DNA of 64,000 nucleotides. Origin: Hypholoma sublateritium FD-334 SS-4. Its lineage: Eukaryota > Basidiomycota > Agaricomycetes > Agaricales > Strophariaceae. Below the pieces are notes generated by a model. It saw nothing but the letters and a program-made list of their open reading frames with translations, was not told where the DNA came from and did not search any database. The position numbers and the translations under genes were made by a program. The stretch spans positions 956,405 through 1,020,404 of the forward strand of contig KN817518.1 of NCBI GenBank assembly GCA_000827495.1, written 5' to 3'. Shown here one piece after another: positions 44,761-55,846 of this stretch (positions within the stretch are counted from its first letter, which is position 1; each line of letters opens with the position of its first letter).

Positions 44761-46349
44761 ATGAACCTGGGACGACACACCATCGCCGCCACCCGCCCCG
44801 TCCACATCCTCGATGCCCGCTTCGACGCTGACTGCGACATCTTCACCGCCGCCACCCCCGCCGGCTTCGCCGTATACCAGACCTTCCCGCTCACCCTGAT
44901 CCGCAAACGAGGTGCTGTGCCCGTCTGCCGTTGACCGCTGCGTCCTGACCGTATTCCAGAGCTCACGGGCGGCACCCTCGCCGCCGTCGTCCCCCTGCAC
45001 TCGTCCAACATCCTCTTCCTGCTCGGCGGCGGCAGGAGCCCCCTGTACCCGCCGAACAAGGTCATCATCTGGAACGACGCCCTGGGCAGGGAGGTCGCCG
45101 AGCTCGAGTTCCGCGAGCGCGTGCGCGGCCTCGTCTGTCGCCGCGGCTGGCTCGCCGTCGCCCTGCGCCGCCGCGCCGTCGTCTTCCGCGTCGCCGAGTC
45201 CGTCGCCCGCCACGGCGAGTGGGACACGTGCGACAACCCCCAGGGTGAGCAGCGCCCCTCCCCACCCCGCCCGCGTATGTGTGAACTCTGAAAGATGTCC
45301 CCAAGGCCTCATCGCGATAGCGACATCGCCGCACTCGACCCTGCTCGCCATCGCCGGCCGCCAGGTCGGCCATGTGCAGCTCGTGCACCTCCCGCCGTGC
45401 CCGCCGCCCGTCCCGCGGGGCCCGCCCCCGCCCGGCGTCCCGCCGCACCAGCGCCCGCCGCCGCCGCCCGCGAAGCACCCCATGGCGATCATCGCTGCGC
45501 ACACGACGGCGCTGACGACGATCGCGCTGCCCGCGTCCGGGCGCCTCGTCGCGACGACGTCCGTGCAGGGGACGCTCGTCCGCGTGTGGGACGCCACGAG
45601 CGGGAAGCTCGTGCGCGAGTTCCGGAGGGGCACGGACAAGGCGAATATCTACGGCGTGGCGTTCCGCCCCGACGAGCAGGAGCTGTGCGTCTGGAGCGAT
45701 AAGGGCACGGTGCACGTATTCAATCTCGTGCGCGCGGGGGCAACGTAAGTGCCCTGCCTGCCTGCCACTCGATCGCGCGCCGACTGACTCACCCTCCTCC
45801 CACACATGCAGGAACCGACAGAGCACGTTCTCCCCCCTGGCGCCGTTCCTCCCGCTGCCGAAGTACTTCGAGTCGGAGTGGTCGTACGCGCAGTACCGCA
45901 TCCCCGTGCAGTCCGCGCACATCTCGCTCTCTGCATCCGCGCGCTCGTCCGCAGCCGCCGTCGATGCGCCGGACGAGGAGCGCTGCGCGGTCGGCTGGAT
46001 CAGGGCGCCCGCGGAGGACCCGGCTGCGCCGCCCGAAGCGACGGAGTACCAGCTCGTCGCGCTGACGTTTACAGGAGGGTGGTACCGCCTCGCGCTGCCG
46101 AAGCTCGCGGGGCGCGCGAAGGCGAGCAGCATCAGCGGCGCGGGGCCGTTCAGACCGGGGAACCTGTCCATGGGGTCGCCGCCGCGGGCGCCGCTGGCAT
46201 CTCGCGCGGGCTCGGTGGCGGGGTCGTCGGCGTCACGGCTGGACAAGGGCAAGGAGAAGGAGCGCGACAAGGACAAGGGGAAGAAGGAGAGCCGGAACTG
46301 CACGCTACAGGAGTATCGGCGGTTCGGGCGGTGGGATGGGTGGGGCTAG
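44761..46349 (+). CDS. HSV2: PROPPIN (Atg18/Hsv2/WIPI-like) phosphoinositide-binding WD protein
   Basis: This seven-bladed beta-propeller binds PI3P and PI(3,5)P2 at endosome or autophagosome membranes. The exons read MNLGRHTIAATRPVHILDAR, then FSTATxxGF-like FTAATPAGFAVYQTFPLTLI and GGTLAAVVPLHSSNILFLLG. They continue NKVIIWNDALGREVAELEFR, AHTTALTTIALPASGRLVAT and SGKLVREFRRGTDKANIYGV. The FRRG motif is the lipid-binding signature. KYFESEWSYAQYR is typical of the WIPI3/WIPI4/Hsv2 branch rather than Atg18. Between blades lies a P-rich loop (PPVPRGPPPPGVPPHQRPPP). The C-terminus is a charged K/E/D stretch and a short conserved end (RRFGRWDGWG). Branch assignment is moderate; the PROPPIN call is firm. 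Confidence 0.88.
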
Positions 46350-46945
46350 GTGATGCTTTTCATGTCTCTCTCTGTTTCTATTCTTCGTGGTGGTTATCTG
46401 GTCGAGCCGCAGTTTGGCGGCATCTTCTGATCTGTGGATGTGCTGGGGGATGCACCGTTAGACTTGCTTTCGCGACCCCCGCATCCGTCATAGATCATGC
46501 ACAGCTCATCATTGCTACATATATCCTCCAGTCCCTTCGATGAGCTTGCGGGCTTGCACATTCATACGACACCATCATCATCATACCGGATTACCCATCA
46601 TCATCTTGCCACCATCTTACATGTTTGCACATTATTGTATGTACCGCTTTCAATTTACGACTTTCGCATGAGACCATTGCGTGCGTCCAACCTTAAAACT
46701 CTGTCCGATTCGGTAAGAAAGTACAAAAGGATATGCACTAGCCTGCAGTCCAAGCGGTTGCCAAGGACGAGGCGGTGTGCACAACGGCGTATAACGGCGC
46801 CACCGGCTCGGAGCCGGCAGCAGTCACCAAATCTCTTTGAACCTGCACAGTGGCAGGCCTCACCTCCACCTTCAGACAATGACATGCCCCTATACTCAAC
46901 ATCCACCTCTATCATCGTAAAACAAGAAACCCCACATCTACCACT
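46350..46945. other. Tandem intergenic interval
   Basis: 596 bp between the PROPPIN stop and the next ATG. It contains AT-rich and CATCAT-type sequence around 46572-46612 and no convincing ORF. Minus-strand frames that enter from 47 kb are shadows of the next gene. Confidence 0.45.
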
Positions 46946-49090
46946 ATGATGGCATTTCGCTCGCTCTCTGGGCGGCCGCGGCCCCCCGCACAACGGCAAA
47001 GACCGTTTCATATCAACGACGACGATCCCAGGCGATCGATAGGCAGCACCTCGGACGCGGCGAGCTTCGTAGACGACGCGGACAGGGGGCTCGACACGGA
47101 CTCGATAGCGGAGAGCTCGACCTCCCGGCGGGCCTCCGCATCGAGCGCTTCGCTGTCCCTCCGCAACCACGAGCTGCCCGTGCCGCCGTACGACGAGGAC
47201 AACCCCTGGGCCCAGCCCGCCGCGCGGACGTCCGTCGCCTCGGACATATCGATCGCCACCACCGACGAGGACGAGGAAGTCGAGCGCCGCCGGCGCCGCG
47301 CACGCAGCAGGCGCCAGGCGGACAGCCTGCGCGGCCTGCAGGCCATCGCGGAGGCGAATGGGGGCGCAGTCGCCCCCGCGGGGGGTGGTGCGCCAGCGCC
47401 GCAGCAGGCGCCGTTCGCGGGGAGCCTCTTTGGCGTGGACTCGGCGTATGCGAAGCGCATGGAAGAGTTCGGGCGCATGCGCCGGCTGCAGTCGCAGGGG
47501 CAATTAGCGCCCGTGCTAAAAGCTCCGCAGGCCGCGCTTCCCGACGGCCCGCCGCCGCCCTCCAGTGCGAAGGGCACGCGCGCGGACGGCGCCCCTGCTG
47601 CGCCCGGTGTGCCCAGCGCGAGTGGGCGCCCGCGCCCGGAGTCGGAGTTCCTCCCTGCGTACAGCTCGCCGACGGCGGCCGCGTTCCCCGACGCTGCGCC
47701 GCCCGTGCACGTTCCCGACCCCGCGCCTGAGCCCGAGCCCGCGCTGGGGCCGCCGCCCGTGTCCCCGCCCGTGCCCCCAAAGGACGACGTCGACCCGCAG
47801 GTCGAGCTCGCCAGGGTCCACCGCGAGCTCGAGGCGACGAAGGCCGCCATGGCGCAGGCGGCCGCCGCGCACGAGGAGGAGAAGTCCGCCCTCCTCGCGC
47901 GGCTCGCGGCGAGCGAGGAGCAGACTGCACTCCTCACGCGCTCGCTCTCTGCGGAGCGGGCCGCGGCGCTGGAGACACGCGGCGACCTCGTGCAGGTGCG
48001 CACGACGCTCAGGACGCTCACGCTAGAGAAGCGCGGCTGGCAGGGCAAGCTCGACGCGATGCACCACAAGGCACAGCGCGCGGAGCGCGTCGTGCGCACG
48101 CTCGACACCCTCACGCGCGCGAAGCTCGAGGTGCGCGAGGCGGCTGCGGGGCGCGCGATCCGGCGGAGCAGGCACCTGCTGCTGGGCGCGGACCTGGGGC
48201 CGAGCATGGAGGTCGTCGGGGAGGTCGGGGCGCTGAACGAGGAGATCTTGCAGCTTGCGAATATCTTCGTGGAGAACCTGCAGCGGACGACGGCGAACCC
48301 CAGCGCGCAGGGCACGCAGCGGGCGACGTTCGTCATTGGGGAGGGCATGACGAAAATGATGGACGTGCAGGCGAACAATGGGGAGCAGGGATTCCATTTT
48401 CTGCTGGTGCAGGTGGCGCTGCAGGTGTTTATGACCTCGTGGTGCTCTTCGATTATCGACGGGAATTACCCGCAGCAACTGTCCTTTACGGATTTGCTCT
48501 TAGAAATGTCGGCCCAGTCTTTAATTAAGGCATCGCGCAGAGGAGACGGTGAGTGTTTTCAGAAAGTTTTAGTTGATGCCGTCTAACGAATGGGAATCAA
48601 TGCAGTGACCCGCATCCACTGTGGACACCCCATCCAAATACTCCACGCTACCGATAAATCCAACATAACCACCAAGTTCGGGGAATGGGTGGACGACATC
48701 ATAGACGACCTCGCCCAATTACTGCTCGTCGGCGGGCTGAAGATGCGCCAGCAGCGCTCCCACATGTTCGCCGAGAAGCTGCTTGGCCTCGTCAAAATGG
48801 CGTACGATCTGCGCGCTGCGCTGACGGAGCGCGACATATGCGGCGGGCTCGAGCTGTGCACCGTCGCCCCGGACACGCCGTTCCAGCCCAAGTGGATGGA
48901 CGAGGCGCACGAGGGCGATGTTCCGCTGTCTGAGTTGCAGACGGAGCCCATTGCGGGTACGTGTGGGCTCGGCCTGCAGCGCCATTCGCTTGCGGTGCAG
49001 TATGCTACCCAGAACGAGCCCTCGGGGGCGAACATCGTTTTGAAGCCGAAAGTCGCGCGCCTTAGCATTCTACTACTAGACGAACCCTGA
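46946..49090 (+). CDS. Agaricomycete orphan with central coiled coil
   Basis: No function recognised. Exon 1 encodes a disordered N-terminus (acidic and Ser-rich), a P/A-rich middle (PVSPPVPPKDDVDPQ) and then a coiled coil (VELARVHRELEATKAAMAQA; LLARLAASEEQTALLTRSLS) up to about residue 380. The rest is a globular helical region: ALNEEILQLANIFVENLQRT, FHFLLVQVALQVFMTSWCSS and a second exon with EWVDDIIDDLAQLLLVGGLK, then GLVKMAYDLRAALTERDICG and FQPKWMDEAHEGDVPL. One intron (about 48549-48605) joins RRGD to VTRIHCG. The C-terminal domain looks conserved and resembles uncharacterised mushroom proteins. GC at third codon positions is very high up to its end. Confidence 0.65.
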
Positions 49091-49563
49091 TACTTTGCAT
49101 AATCTTGTTTTCTCGTTTTGGTTTTTCCTGGATTTCTCCCCCAATTTTTCTATATATTACATACCCATTCGCATTGCATTTCCTTCGCAATTTCTTGCAA
49201 ATATCTGTCGTATTGACAATGACCAACTTAGTGGCCTACTATACAGGGCCTATAGGCAACATTTTGTGGTTTGGGTGCACCATATTGCACCCACTGAATG
49301 GCATCACTACGTTAGATATTTCATCTTGATTTCATCATATGCTATCAAACCTATCATGAAAGCAGTGCTTCGTGCGCGTGAGCATCGAGTAAATTGGGAC
49401 CTAGCGCAAGCCTAGGGGTGTTTCGCGCGACGCGCGGTGATTTCAAAATCGTGTGACGCGACGCGTGCGTGACTTTCGTTTGAAATACAACGTGAAAGTT
49501 CAACATACTCCTTACCAGCGACCTCAGTGATTGCTCGTACAATTTATTCGCGATCTGCCAACG
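49091..49563. promoter_or_regulatory. Upstream region of DAD4 with ACGCGACGCG elements
   Basis: The first ~300 bp are AT-rich 3' region of the previous gene. Near the end are CGCGCGACGCGCG at 49424-49436 and ACGCGACGCGT at 49456-49466, about 100-140 bp before the DAD4 start. They resemble MluI cell-cycle boxes. No ORF here is convincing. Confidence 0.45.
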
Positions 49564-49875
49564 ATGGAAAATCCTCATGCAGAGAGACAAGCCGTCCTGT
49601 TAGAGCGAATTGTGAAGAACACCGTAAGGAGCCCAGGTGTTGTGCATGCCATCAAACTGACCAAACCTGCCAGTCGAAGTGCACCGAGATGATATTGGAG
49701 CTGAACCATTCGCTTGAGGTCAGTTTGTGGGCCTTATTTTCGCGTATTCTCTCCTTATCTTTGCATTCTGAAGGAAATCCTGAGAGCCAATGCGTCTGTC
49801 AAGACGGCTGCGGAATTAGCCACTAAATACCGAAAGAATGTACAATACAACTTGGAGGCAACCAAAGGCAATTAA
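49564..49875 (+). CDS. DAD4: DASH/Dam1 complex subunit Dad4
   Basis: This is a small subunit of the fungal DASH ring that couples kinetochores to spindle microtubules. Three tiny exons (49564-49623, 49674-49718 and 49774-49875; introns of 50 and 55 nt) give 207 coding nt, or 68 residues. The protein reads MENPHAERQAVLLERIVKNT, then SKCTEMILELNHSLE and EILRANASVKTAAELATKYR, then KNVQYNLEATKGN. The start MENPHxxxQxxLLxRI and the ending NVxxxLEATxx are the Dad4 signature, and the length is typical. Each exon is too short to be found as an ORF. The MluI-box-like elements upstream fit a mitotic gene. Confidence 0.92.
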
Positions 49876-50093
49876 TCTGGGTGTGGACAGTTGCATGCGA
49901 TGTGGAATTGAGTGTTGCGATGAGTTGAGGTATTTCTTGGGTGTTTTTATTGCATATAGATGCAGCTCCTCAACAGCTCCTGCTGCGATCGCTATTTATA
50001 CTCATTCGCTCGTTCCTCTCAACCATCACCACCACAGTATCCGGCGCGATATCACCCAGCGTTTTGTCACTTTGAAAACCTCCGGATACCGCC

Positions 50094-52017
50094 ATGTCAC
50101 TACCTGCAGACATAGAAAGCATTGTCAGCCCTCTATCTGGGAGGTCCAAGACTTGTGGCTACTGTTCCCCACAAGGACAGCGGAGCGAGAATGAAACCAG
50201 TTATGACTCGGCATCTTTGCGGGCATACTTTCTCTCTTGCTCGGTCTGTGGTAATACAAACTCTCTCTGAATAGCTCACTTATCATTATGTACATCTTGA
50301 TCTAGGCGTATCAGGCTATGATTGACCGCGGCTGGCGACGCTCCGGTGAATCTTCATCCCTGCTTTGCAAGCGATTGAGCGCTTAAATAAGATTGTGTAA
50401 ATTCAGGAACTTACTGTTACAAACCTGACCTACGGGTCAGCTGTTGTCCTCAATATACTATTAGGTAGATCATCTGCAGCTATCTTACGGCACTGGAACT
50501 CTCAATCATGCAGATCTGCAGACTAGATGCACCACAGTACAAACCTTCTCGAAGTCAGCGGAAACTCCTTAATCGGTGCGTGTCTCTTCAACTGTCTTCC
50601 ATTCAATATCATATTCACTGCCTTAATAGATGGAATCGGTATATCTTAAACGGAGACTCAGAATTAAATTCAATGGAAGTGGACCAGATGAGGTAAATTG
50701 ATATTCCAAGTTGCTCGGCATGTATTCGTCCCGTTGATATGTGAACCGCGCCGTAGCAAATCGAAGACCTCCAAAGCTCCTGGGGGGTCTACAAAGGGGC
50801 CTCCTTTCACCACGTTGTCGGCAGCTGTACATGAGTCAGAGACCGGATTTTGCACACAAGAAGAACCGGCGCATACATTTACAGTCTGTCGCAGTCTCTG
50901 CGTCGTTCTTATATGTAATGGTCACTGAGTATCTTGACAATTCCGGCAGGTAATCCTAGAACCATCCTCATTCACCAACGAGAAATTTGAACTATTCAAG
51001 AAATATCAGGCAGACATACATCACGATCTGGAGAAGTCATCTTCTGGATTCAAACGCTTCCTTGTTGAGACCCCACTTAATGTATGGTGTGCATCTTACT
51101 AAGATGCCTAGACACTACACTCACTCATTATCTTTCTCAGGTCGAACCCATTCCGTATTCATCTACACCTGCAGACCATCTTCCCAAGAACTACGGATCG
51201 TACCATCAGCTCTACAGGGTTGACGGTCAGCTCATCGCCATAGGTGTTATTGATATCCTTCCAAATTGCGTTTCAAGTGTGTATTTCATGTATTCCAAAA
51301 AATGGGAAAAGTATTCCATGGGCAAGGTGGGCAAAATTTAGATTGCAGCTTGGCCCTTGCTGAGCTGTTCCGATCATAGATCAGTGCTTTACGCGAAATA
51401 TCCCTTGTTCAAGAAATGCGAGAGGCAGGTGCACCTGAAATGGAATATTACTACATGGGTAAGGCTTTTCCTTGCATTTTGTTTCGCTATTAACTAAGCA
51501 CTGCAGGCTTCTATATCTATTCTTGCCAAAAGATGAGATATAAAGGAGAGTATGCCCCCTCATACTTGGCAGATCCCGTGCGTATCTTAAGTTCTTGACT
51601 TTAACGCATGTCTAAGCTCAAGTTCATCTAGGAAACCTACGCATGGTACCCACTGGAATCGTGTATACCTGCTCTCGAGACCCATAGATATGCGTGCTTC
51701 TCCAACCCATCACATTCAAGTGCAAACGACGAAGATCTAGAAGAATTAGCAGTGACCTCGCAGCTCCCAGTTCTATCCGCAGATTCTCCTGAATTTGATG
51801 ACCTCAAAACTCTGGCTAAAACGCGAAACTCTGGACAAATTCACAGCGTGTTGATTAAGGCTAGTTTGATGTTTTTTGATATGTTACTTCATATATTCAT
51901 TATTCAAATTTCTAGGATACTGGGTACTTGTCGTTCAAGGAAGTTCGAGAAGACCTGGGTAGTTGCGCTCGTGGGTTGAGTCACGATCTTGCGAGCAAAG
52001 TCGTCTTCAATATATAA
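50094..52017 (+). CDS. ATE1: Arginyl-tRNA--protein transferase Ate1
   Basis: This enzyme conjugates arginine from Arg-tRNA to N-terminal Asp, Glu or oxidised Cys, marking proteins for N-degron degradation. The first exon has SKTCGYCSPQGQRSENETS, with the conserved CGYC cluster. Following exons give AYQAMIDRGWRRSG, TYCYKPDLR-SCCPQYTIRLD (with the CC pair) and KPSRSQRKLLNRWNRYILNG. After a variable region come FELFKKYQADIHHDLEKSSS and YGSYHQLYRVDGQLIAIGVI, DILPNCVSSVYFMY, then MEYYYMGFYIYSCQKMRYKG, EYAPSYLADPETYAWYPLES. The end is GLSHDLASKVVFNI. At least eight short exons are needed. All signature cysteines (CGYC, CCPQ) are present. Individual exon edges were not all verified. Confidence 0.9.
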
Positions 52018-52526
52018 CTTTCACTACGTCACTACATCAATAAAGGAGCTTCCGAGCAACTTCCGAGCTAGGAAATGGAATGCCGCTTCGGAGATCTCAA
52101 CACTGAACTGAAGATTTATCATACTTATTCCTGTGAAGATTGGATGCGATTCGGTTGCCTAAGTCGTGTTACTTATTGGCAGTCATGACTCGGATACAAA
52201 TTATTATATTAAGCTACCTTTCTCAAACCTTTCTTCAAGTTTGACCTTTCTGACAGTTTCTGACCAGCCTGGAGCGCGCTTGGACTCACATTGCACATTA
52301 ATTAGAAGGGGAAGGTCGGGGAAAGTCAATCAGGATTAATATAAGTGTAGCAGCTGCTTTTTGAGAAAAAGGTTGGAGAAAGGATTTGAATTGAACTTGT
52401 TAAAAAATCGTTTTCATACTCACGTGCGTGACGTGACGACACAGTAACGGCCTTGAGTCTTTTTTGGGAGGTCATTTAACTTTTGAGTTCAAGCCTCGAG
52501 ATTGCTTTCCAGCTACTTACTTTGCA
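52018..52526. promoter_or_regulatory. Upstream region of IMP4
   Basis: 509 bp between the ATE1 stop and the IMP4 start. CACGTGCGTGACGTGACG at 52421-52438 combines an E-box (CACGTG) and a CRE-like TGACGTGA about 90 bp before the IMP4 ATG. The rest is AT-rich with no gene. Confidence 0.4.
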
Positions 52527-53693
52527 ATGGTGTGTCCTACGACGTGGATTCTTTTACTAGCGTTCTTATACTTCTATAGATAAGACGACAGATTCGTGAA
52601 CGAAGACAATATGTTTACGCCAAGTCATTGGAGGCTCAGGAACGCCAAACTTACGATCGAAAGCAGCAACTGAAAGAAAGTCTAGCCAGCGGAAAGGCGC
52701 TGCCCACGGAGTTGAAAAAGAGTGCGAAGAGCCTAGGCAAGGACTTGGCTTTTGACGAAGCGCAAGACGGTGCGTGTACTTCCCAGTGAATCTGTAGTTC
52801 GCGCATGTTAATGTCTTTCTAGATCCAACGACGCACATCGACAACGAGTATTCGCGTGCCGGTGTGCAGGATCCAAAAATTGTCATCACAACGTCGCGAG
52901 ACCCTAGCTCAAAATTGCTTCAATTTTCCAAGGTAAGAGAGCCTTCAATAGCTCCTTCGAAGTTGTATTAAGCAAGAACATAGGAACTAAGACTCGTTTT
53001 TCCCAATTCCCATCGTATCAATCGAGGAAACTACGTCGTTAAAGAACTGGCTGAAGCATGTCGAGCGAACGATGTCTCCGATCTGATTGTGGTGCACGAA
53101 CACCGCGGAACTCCCGACGCCCTCATCGTCTCCCACTTCCCCCACGGGCCTACCGTTTATTTCACGCTCAACAACGTCAATCTTCGCCATGACATTAGCA
53201 CATACAAGAATTCAACCGTATCAGAACAGTACCCTCACCTCATCTTTGAAAACTTCAGCTCGAAGCTCGGTGAACGCATCAGAGATGTTCTCAAATATCT
53301 ATTCCCGGTCCCGAAGGAAGATAGTAAACGGGTGATGACTTTTGCAAATGAAGACGACTTCGTGTCATTCAGGTGCGTTTTATCCTGATTCCTGTCTGTT
53401 GTAACCTCACCTGTATTAGGCACCATGTATTTGTCAAAACTGGACGAGATGTGCAATTAGCAGAAGTTGGCCCCCGCTTCGAAATGAAACGTACGTATAA
53501 TGCCCGTCTGTATCTAGAGATAATTTCTTGATTTCTTACTTTTCAAGCGTATGAAATTCGGCAAGGGACAATAGAGCAAACTGAAGCGGAGCGTGAATGG
53601 GTTCTCACACATTATACCAGAACAGCCAAGAAACGCAGTGTTCTCTCCGAAAACAGGTTTGCTGAACCTCCGGCTAAGAAGTCAAGACGATAG
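52527..53693 (+). CDS. IMP4: U3 snoRNP protein Imp4 (Brix domain)
   Basis: This is a Brix-domain protein of the U3 snoRNP that works in SSU-processome assembly and 18S rRNA processing in the nucleolus. The first coding exon is only the ATG (52527-52529) followed by a 50-nt intron. Exon 2 gives [20 protein letters not shown]. Later exons give [29 protein letters not shown], then [20 protein letters not shown] and [20 protein letters not shown]. They continue [20 protein letters not shown] and [19 protein letters not shown], and end near [13 protein letters not shown] with a basic tail. The N-terminal MxRRQxRxRR and SHFPHGPT are Imp4 signatures. Convergent with APE4 (171 bp between stops). Confidence 0.93.
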
Positions 53694-53864
53694 TCAGAAG
53701 TCCATTTACTCCTTTAACCTTGTAACAATAAAAGTACTTGTAGCGATGGGATACCTAGCTCATCTGTATTTCATACCCTAATGCCAAAGCATACGAATAC
53801 AAAGCCTCTAATTTGGTTTACTATTAACCTTAAGTAATAAACCAACAAATGGCCTGGTAGACGT

Positions 53865-55674
53865 TCAATCAACAGTAAGGTTGCTATCAAGGGCGCTGAA
53901 TCCTTCGAAGAAAGAGCTGAACAGATCAATGGCGCTCTGCACATCGTGCGATCCAGCTGTTTCTCTAATGGAATGCATTGACAACATAGCATTGCCGACA
54001 TCCACAGTACGAACCCCGATCTTCGAGAGCATGGGTCCTACAGTAGATCCGCACGGCCTGAAAATTATATTAATTAGGTTATGTCAATGTACACCCTTGG
54101 GAGATCTCACATGTCGTTGCGGGCCTCGAATTCTTGAACCTTCCCGCCCTTGCGTTCGATGAGCTTTTTGACGATAAATGTTGTGATAGCGTCGCTCGCA
54201 TATCTTTGTTTAGCGTTAGTCTTAACCACAACGCCACCGTTTATCATGGGTTTGTGTTTCTCCTCGTGCTTGGTCGTGTAATTTGGATGAAGAGCATGTC
54301 CCATATCAGAGGATATCAGGAAAGAGTGAGCGATTGATTGAGCGAGGGTGGCAGGGGTAGGTGAGAGACGGTTTAGCAAGGATGGGATGAGGCTGGACTC
54401 TGCTCCCGAGCTAGATACGCTGCCAATTTCTTCGTGGTTGAAGAGGGCAATGCAGTTGACATTCCCCTCCAATGTAGGGAAGTACTGGGAACTTGCGCTC
54501 TCGGCAAGCGCTTCGACGGCACAGAACCTAAATGCCTGCATAAATAATGCAGCCCTAGATGTCTCGAATAACATGCTCACGAAGAAACCAGGTTGTCCAT
54601 TCTGGGGCTGAAAATGAACTCGTTGTTGATACCTCCTAGACAGGCTGGTTGTGTATCATACAAAGAACTGCATCTATTAGTTAAAATAGGTAACCGGGGT
54701 GATACGCTGGTGACTTACAGTTCGAAATCATGGATTTCTTCAGGAGCGATTGAAAGTTCGTCCGCAAGAAGAGAAAGAAGAGCAGGGTGGTGGTTTTCTT
54801 GGATACTCGACGCCACCTTAGGGGGTTTCGCTGAAGGATAAGCGTCCTTGTCGTCGTCAGAGTCGGGTTTCGCGGATGGTGCATTCAATTGCGATTCAAT
54901 TAACCCCAGAATTGGCACAAATTCGGTCTCTTGGTTGAACTTGAAGGCGTCGTTCACATTTCGATCCACTAGTGAGGAGGGTCGTTTAGCACAAGTTGGT
55001 TGCTATACATTCCCTGAGAAGACGCTCACGATGAATGGCGAGAGTAGGGATGCGCAAGATAGGTCGGTCAATCTTGATAAGCTTGGATGTGAAGCCACCT
55101 GATTGCTGCGATACAACGATTCTCCCTGCAAGGGACAGGTCGCGATCCAACCAAGAGTGCCAAATTCCACCTCCATATGTTTCAACCCCAACTTGAAGGT
55201 AAGCAGACTTGCTGCGTTTGCTAATTGGGCGGACCTGCTATTGATAAGCAAATAACCTGAGACGACGTAATTCCAATTTGCCTTCAAGTTAGGACTATCA
55301 ACGTGTGTTGCAACAATGCTGAGTCCTGCTCCCTGCTTCCATTTCTGAGGGAGTGTGAAGGCAACCAACGCAGCCTGGTTCCTGATAGGCAGTGAGCAAG
55401 TGCGTCATAATCGGGGAGTACACAAACCTACCGAGTGAAATAATATTTGCCACCGGGCTGAGCAGTCTTTTCCCAATCATCTTTTTCCAGAATCTGCGTG
55501 GGACCGTTAAGTATTTGAGCGATGCGAAATGTATAACTGATCTCATACCTTTTGGAAACCAGCCTTCTCTAGACGCACGGCAGCGTTGTGAACGGCGTGG
55601 AACGGCGTCGGGGAAGCATTTACGAATTTGAGAAAGCGGGTGGCGGCTTCGGGACTGGCTGGGTAGAGCATCAT
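53865..55674 (-). CDS. APE4: M18 aspartyl aminopeptidase
   Basis: This is a tetrahedral, zinc-dependent M18 peptidase (DNPEP/Ape4) that removes N-terminal Asp or Glu in the cytosol or vacuole. Exons give [20 protein letters not shown], then [40 protein letters not shown] and [13 protein letters not shown] (metal His). They continue [60 protein letters not shown] (catalytic and metal Glu), then [20 protein letters not shown] (metal Asp) and [16 protein letters not shown] (metal His). All ligand motifs are intact. The insert [16 protein letters not shown] is a variable surface loop. Divergent from UTP12, with 172 bp between starts. Confidence 0.94.
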
Positions 55675-55846
55675 GGTCTTGAAGAAAGAAGGTGTTAATG
55701 GGAAGATCTGCCTCCACTGTTCGCTCCCGGGACTCAGCCGACTCCCGAGTCCCGACTCGTTACTTTTAGATTCGCGGTAGGATCACGTGGTCGTTAATTC
55801 GCAAAACTTTTCTTCTGCCGTCCCCGACCCAGCGTCTGCATCGACG

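Noticed and set aside
45065..46303. 412-residue minus-strand open frame
   Set aside because: A shadow of the PROPPIN gene, whose blades and FRRG motif are on the plus strand.
47008..48378. 456-residue minus-strand open frame
   Set aside because: A shadow of the GC-rich plus-strand orphan at 46946-49090. Extreme GC at third positions keeps the opposite frame free of stops.
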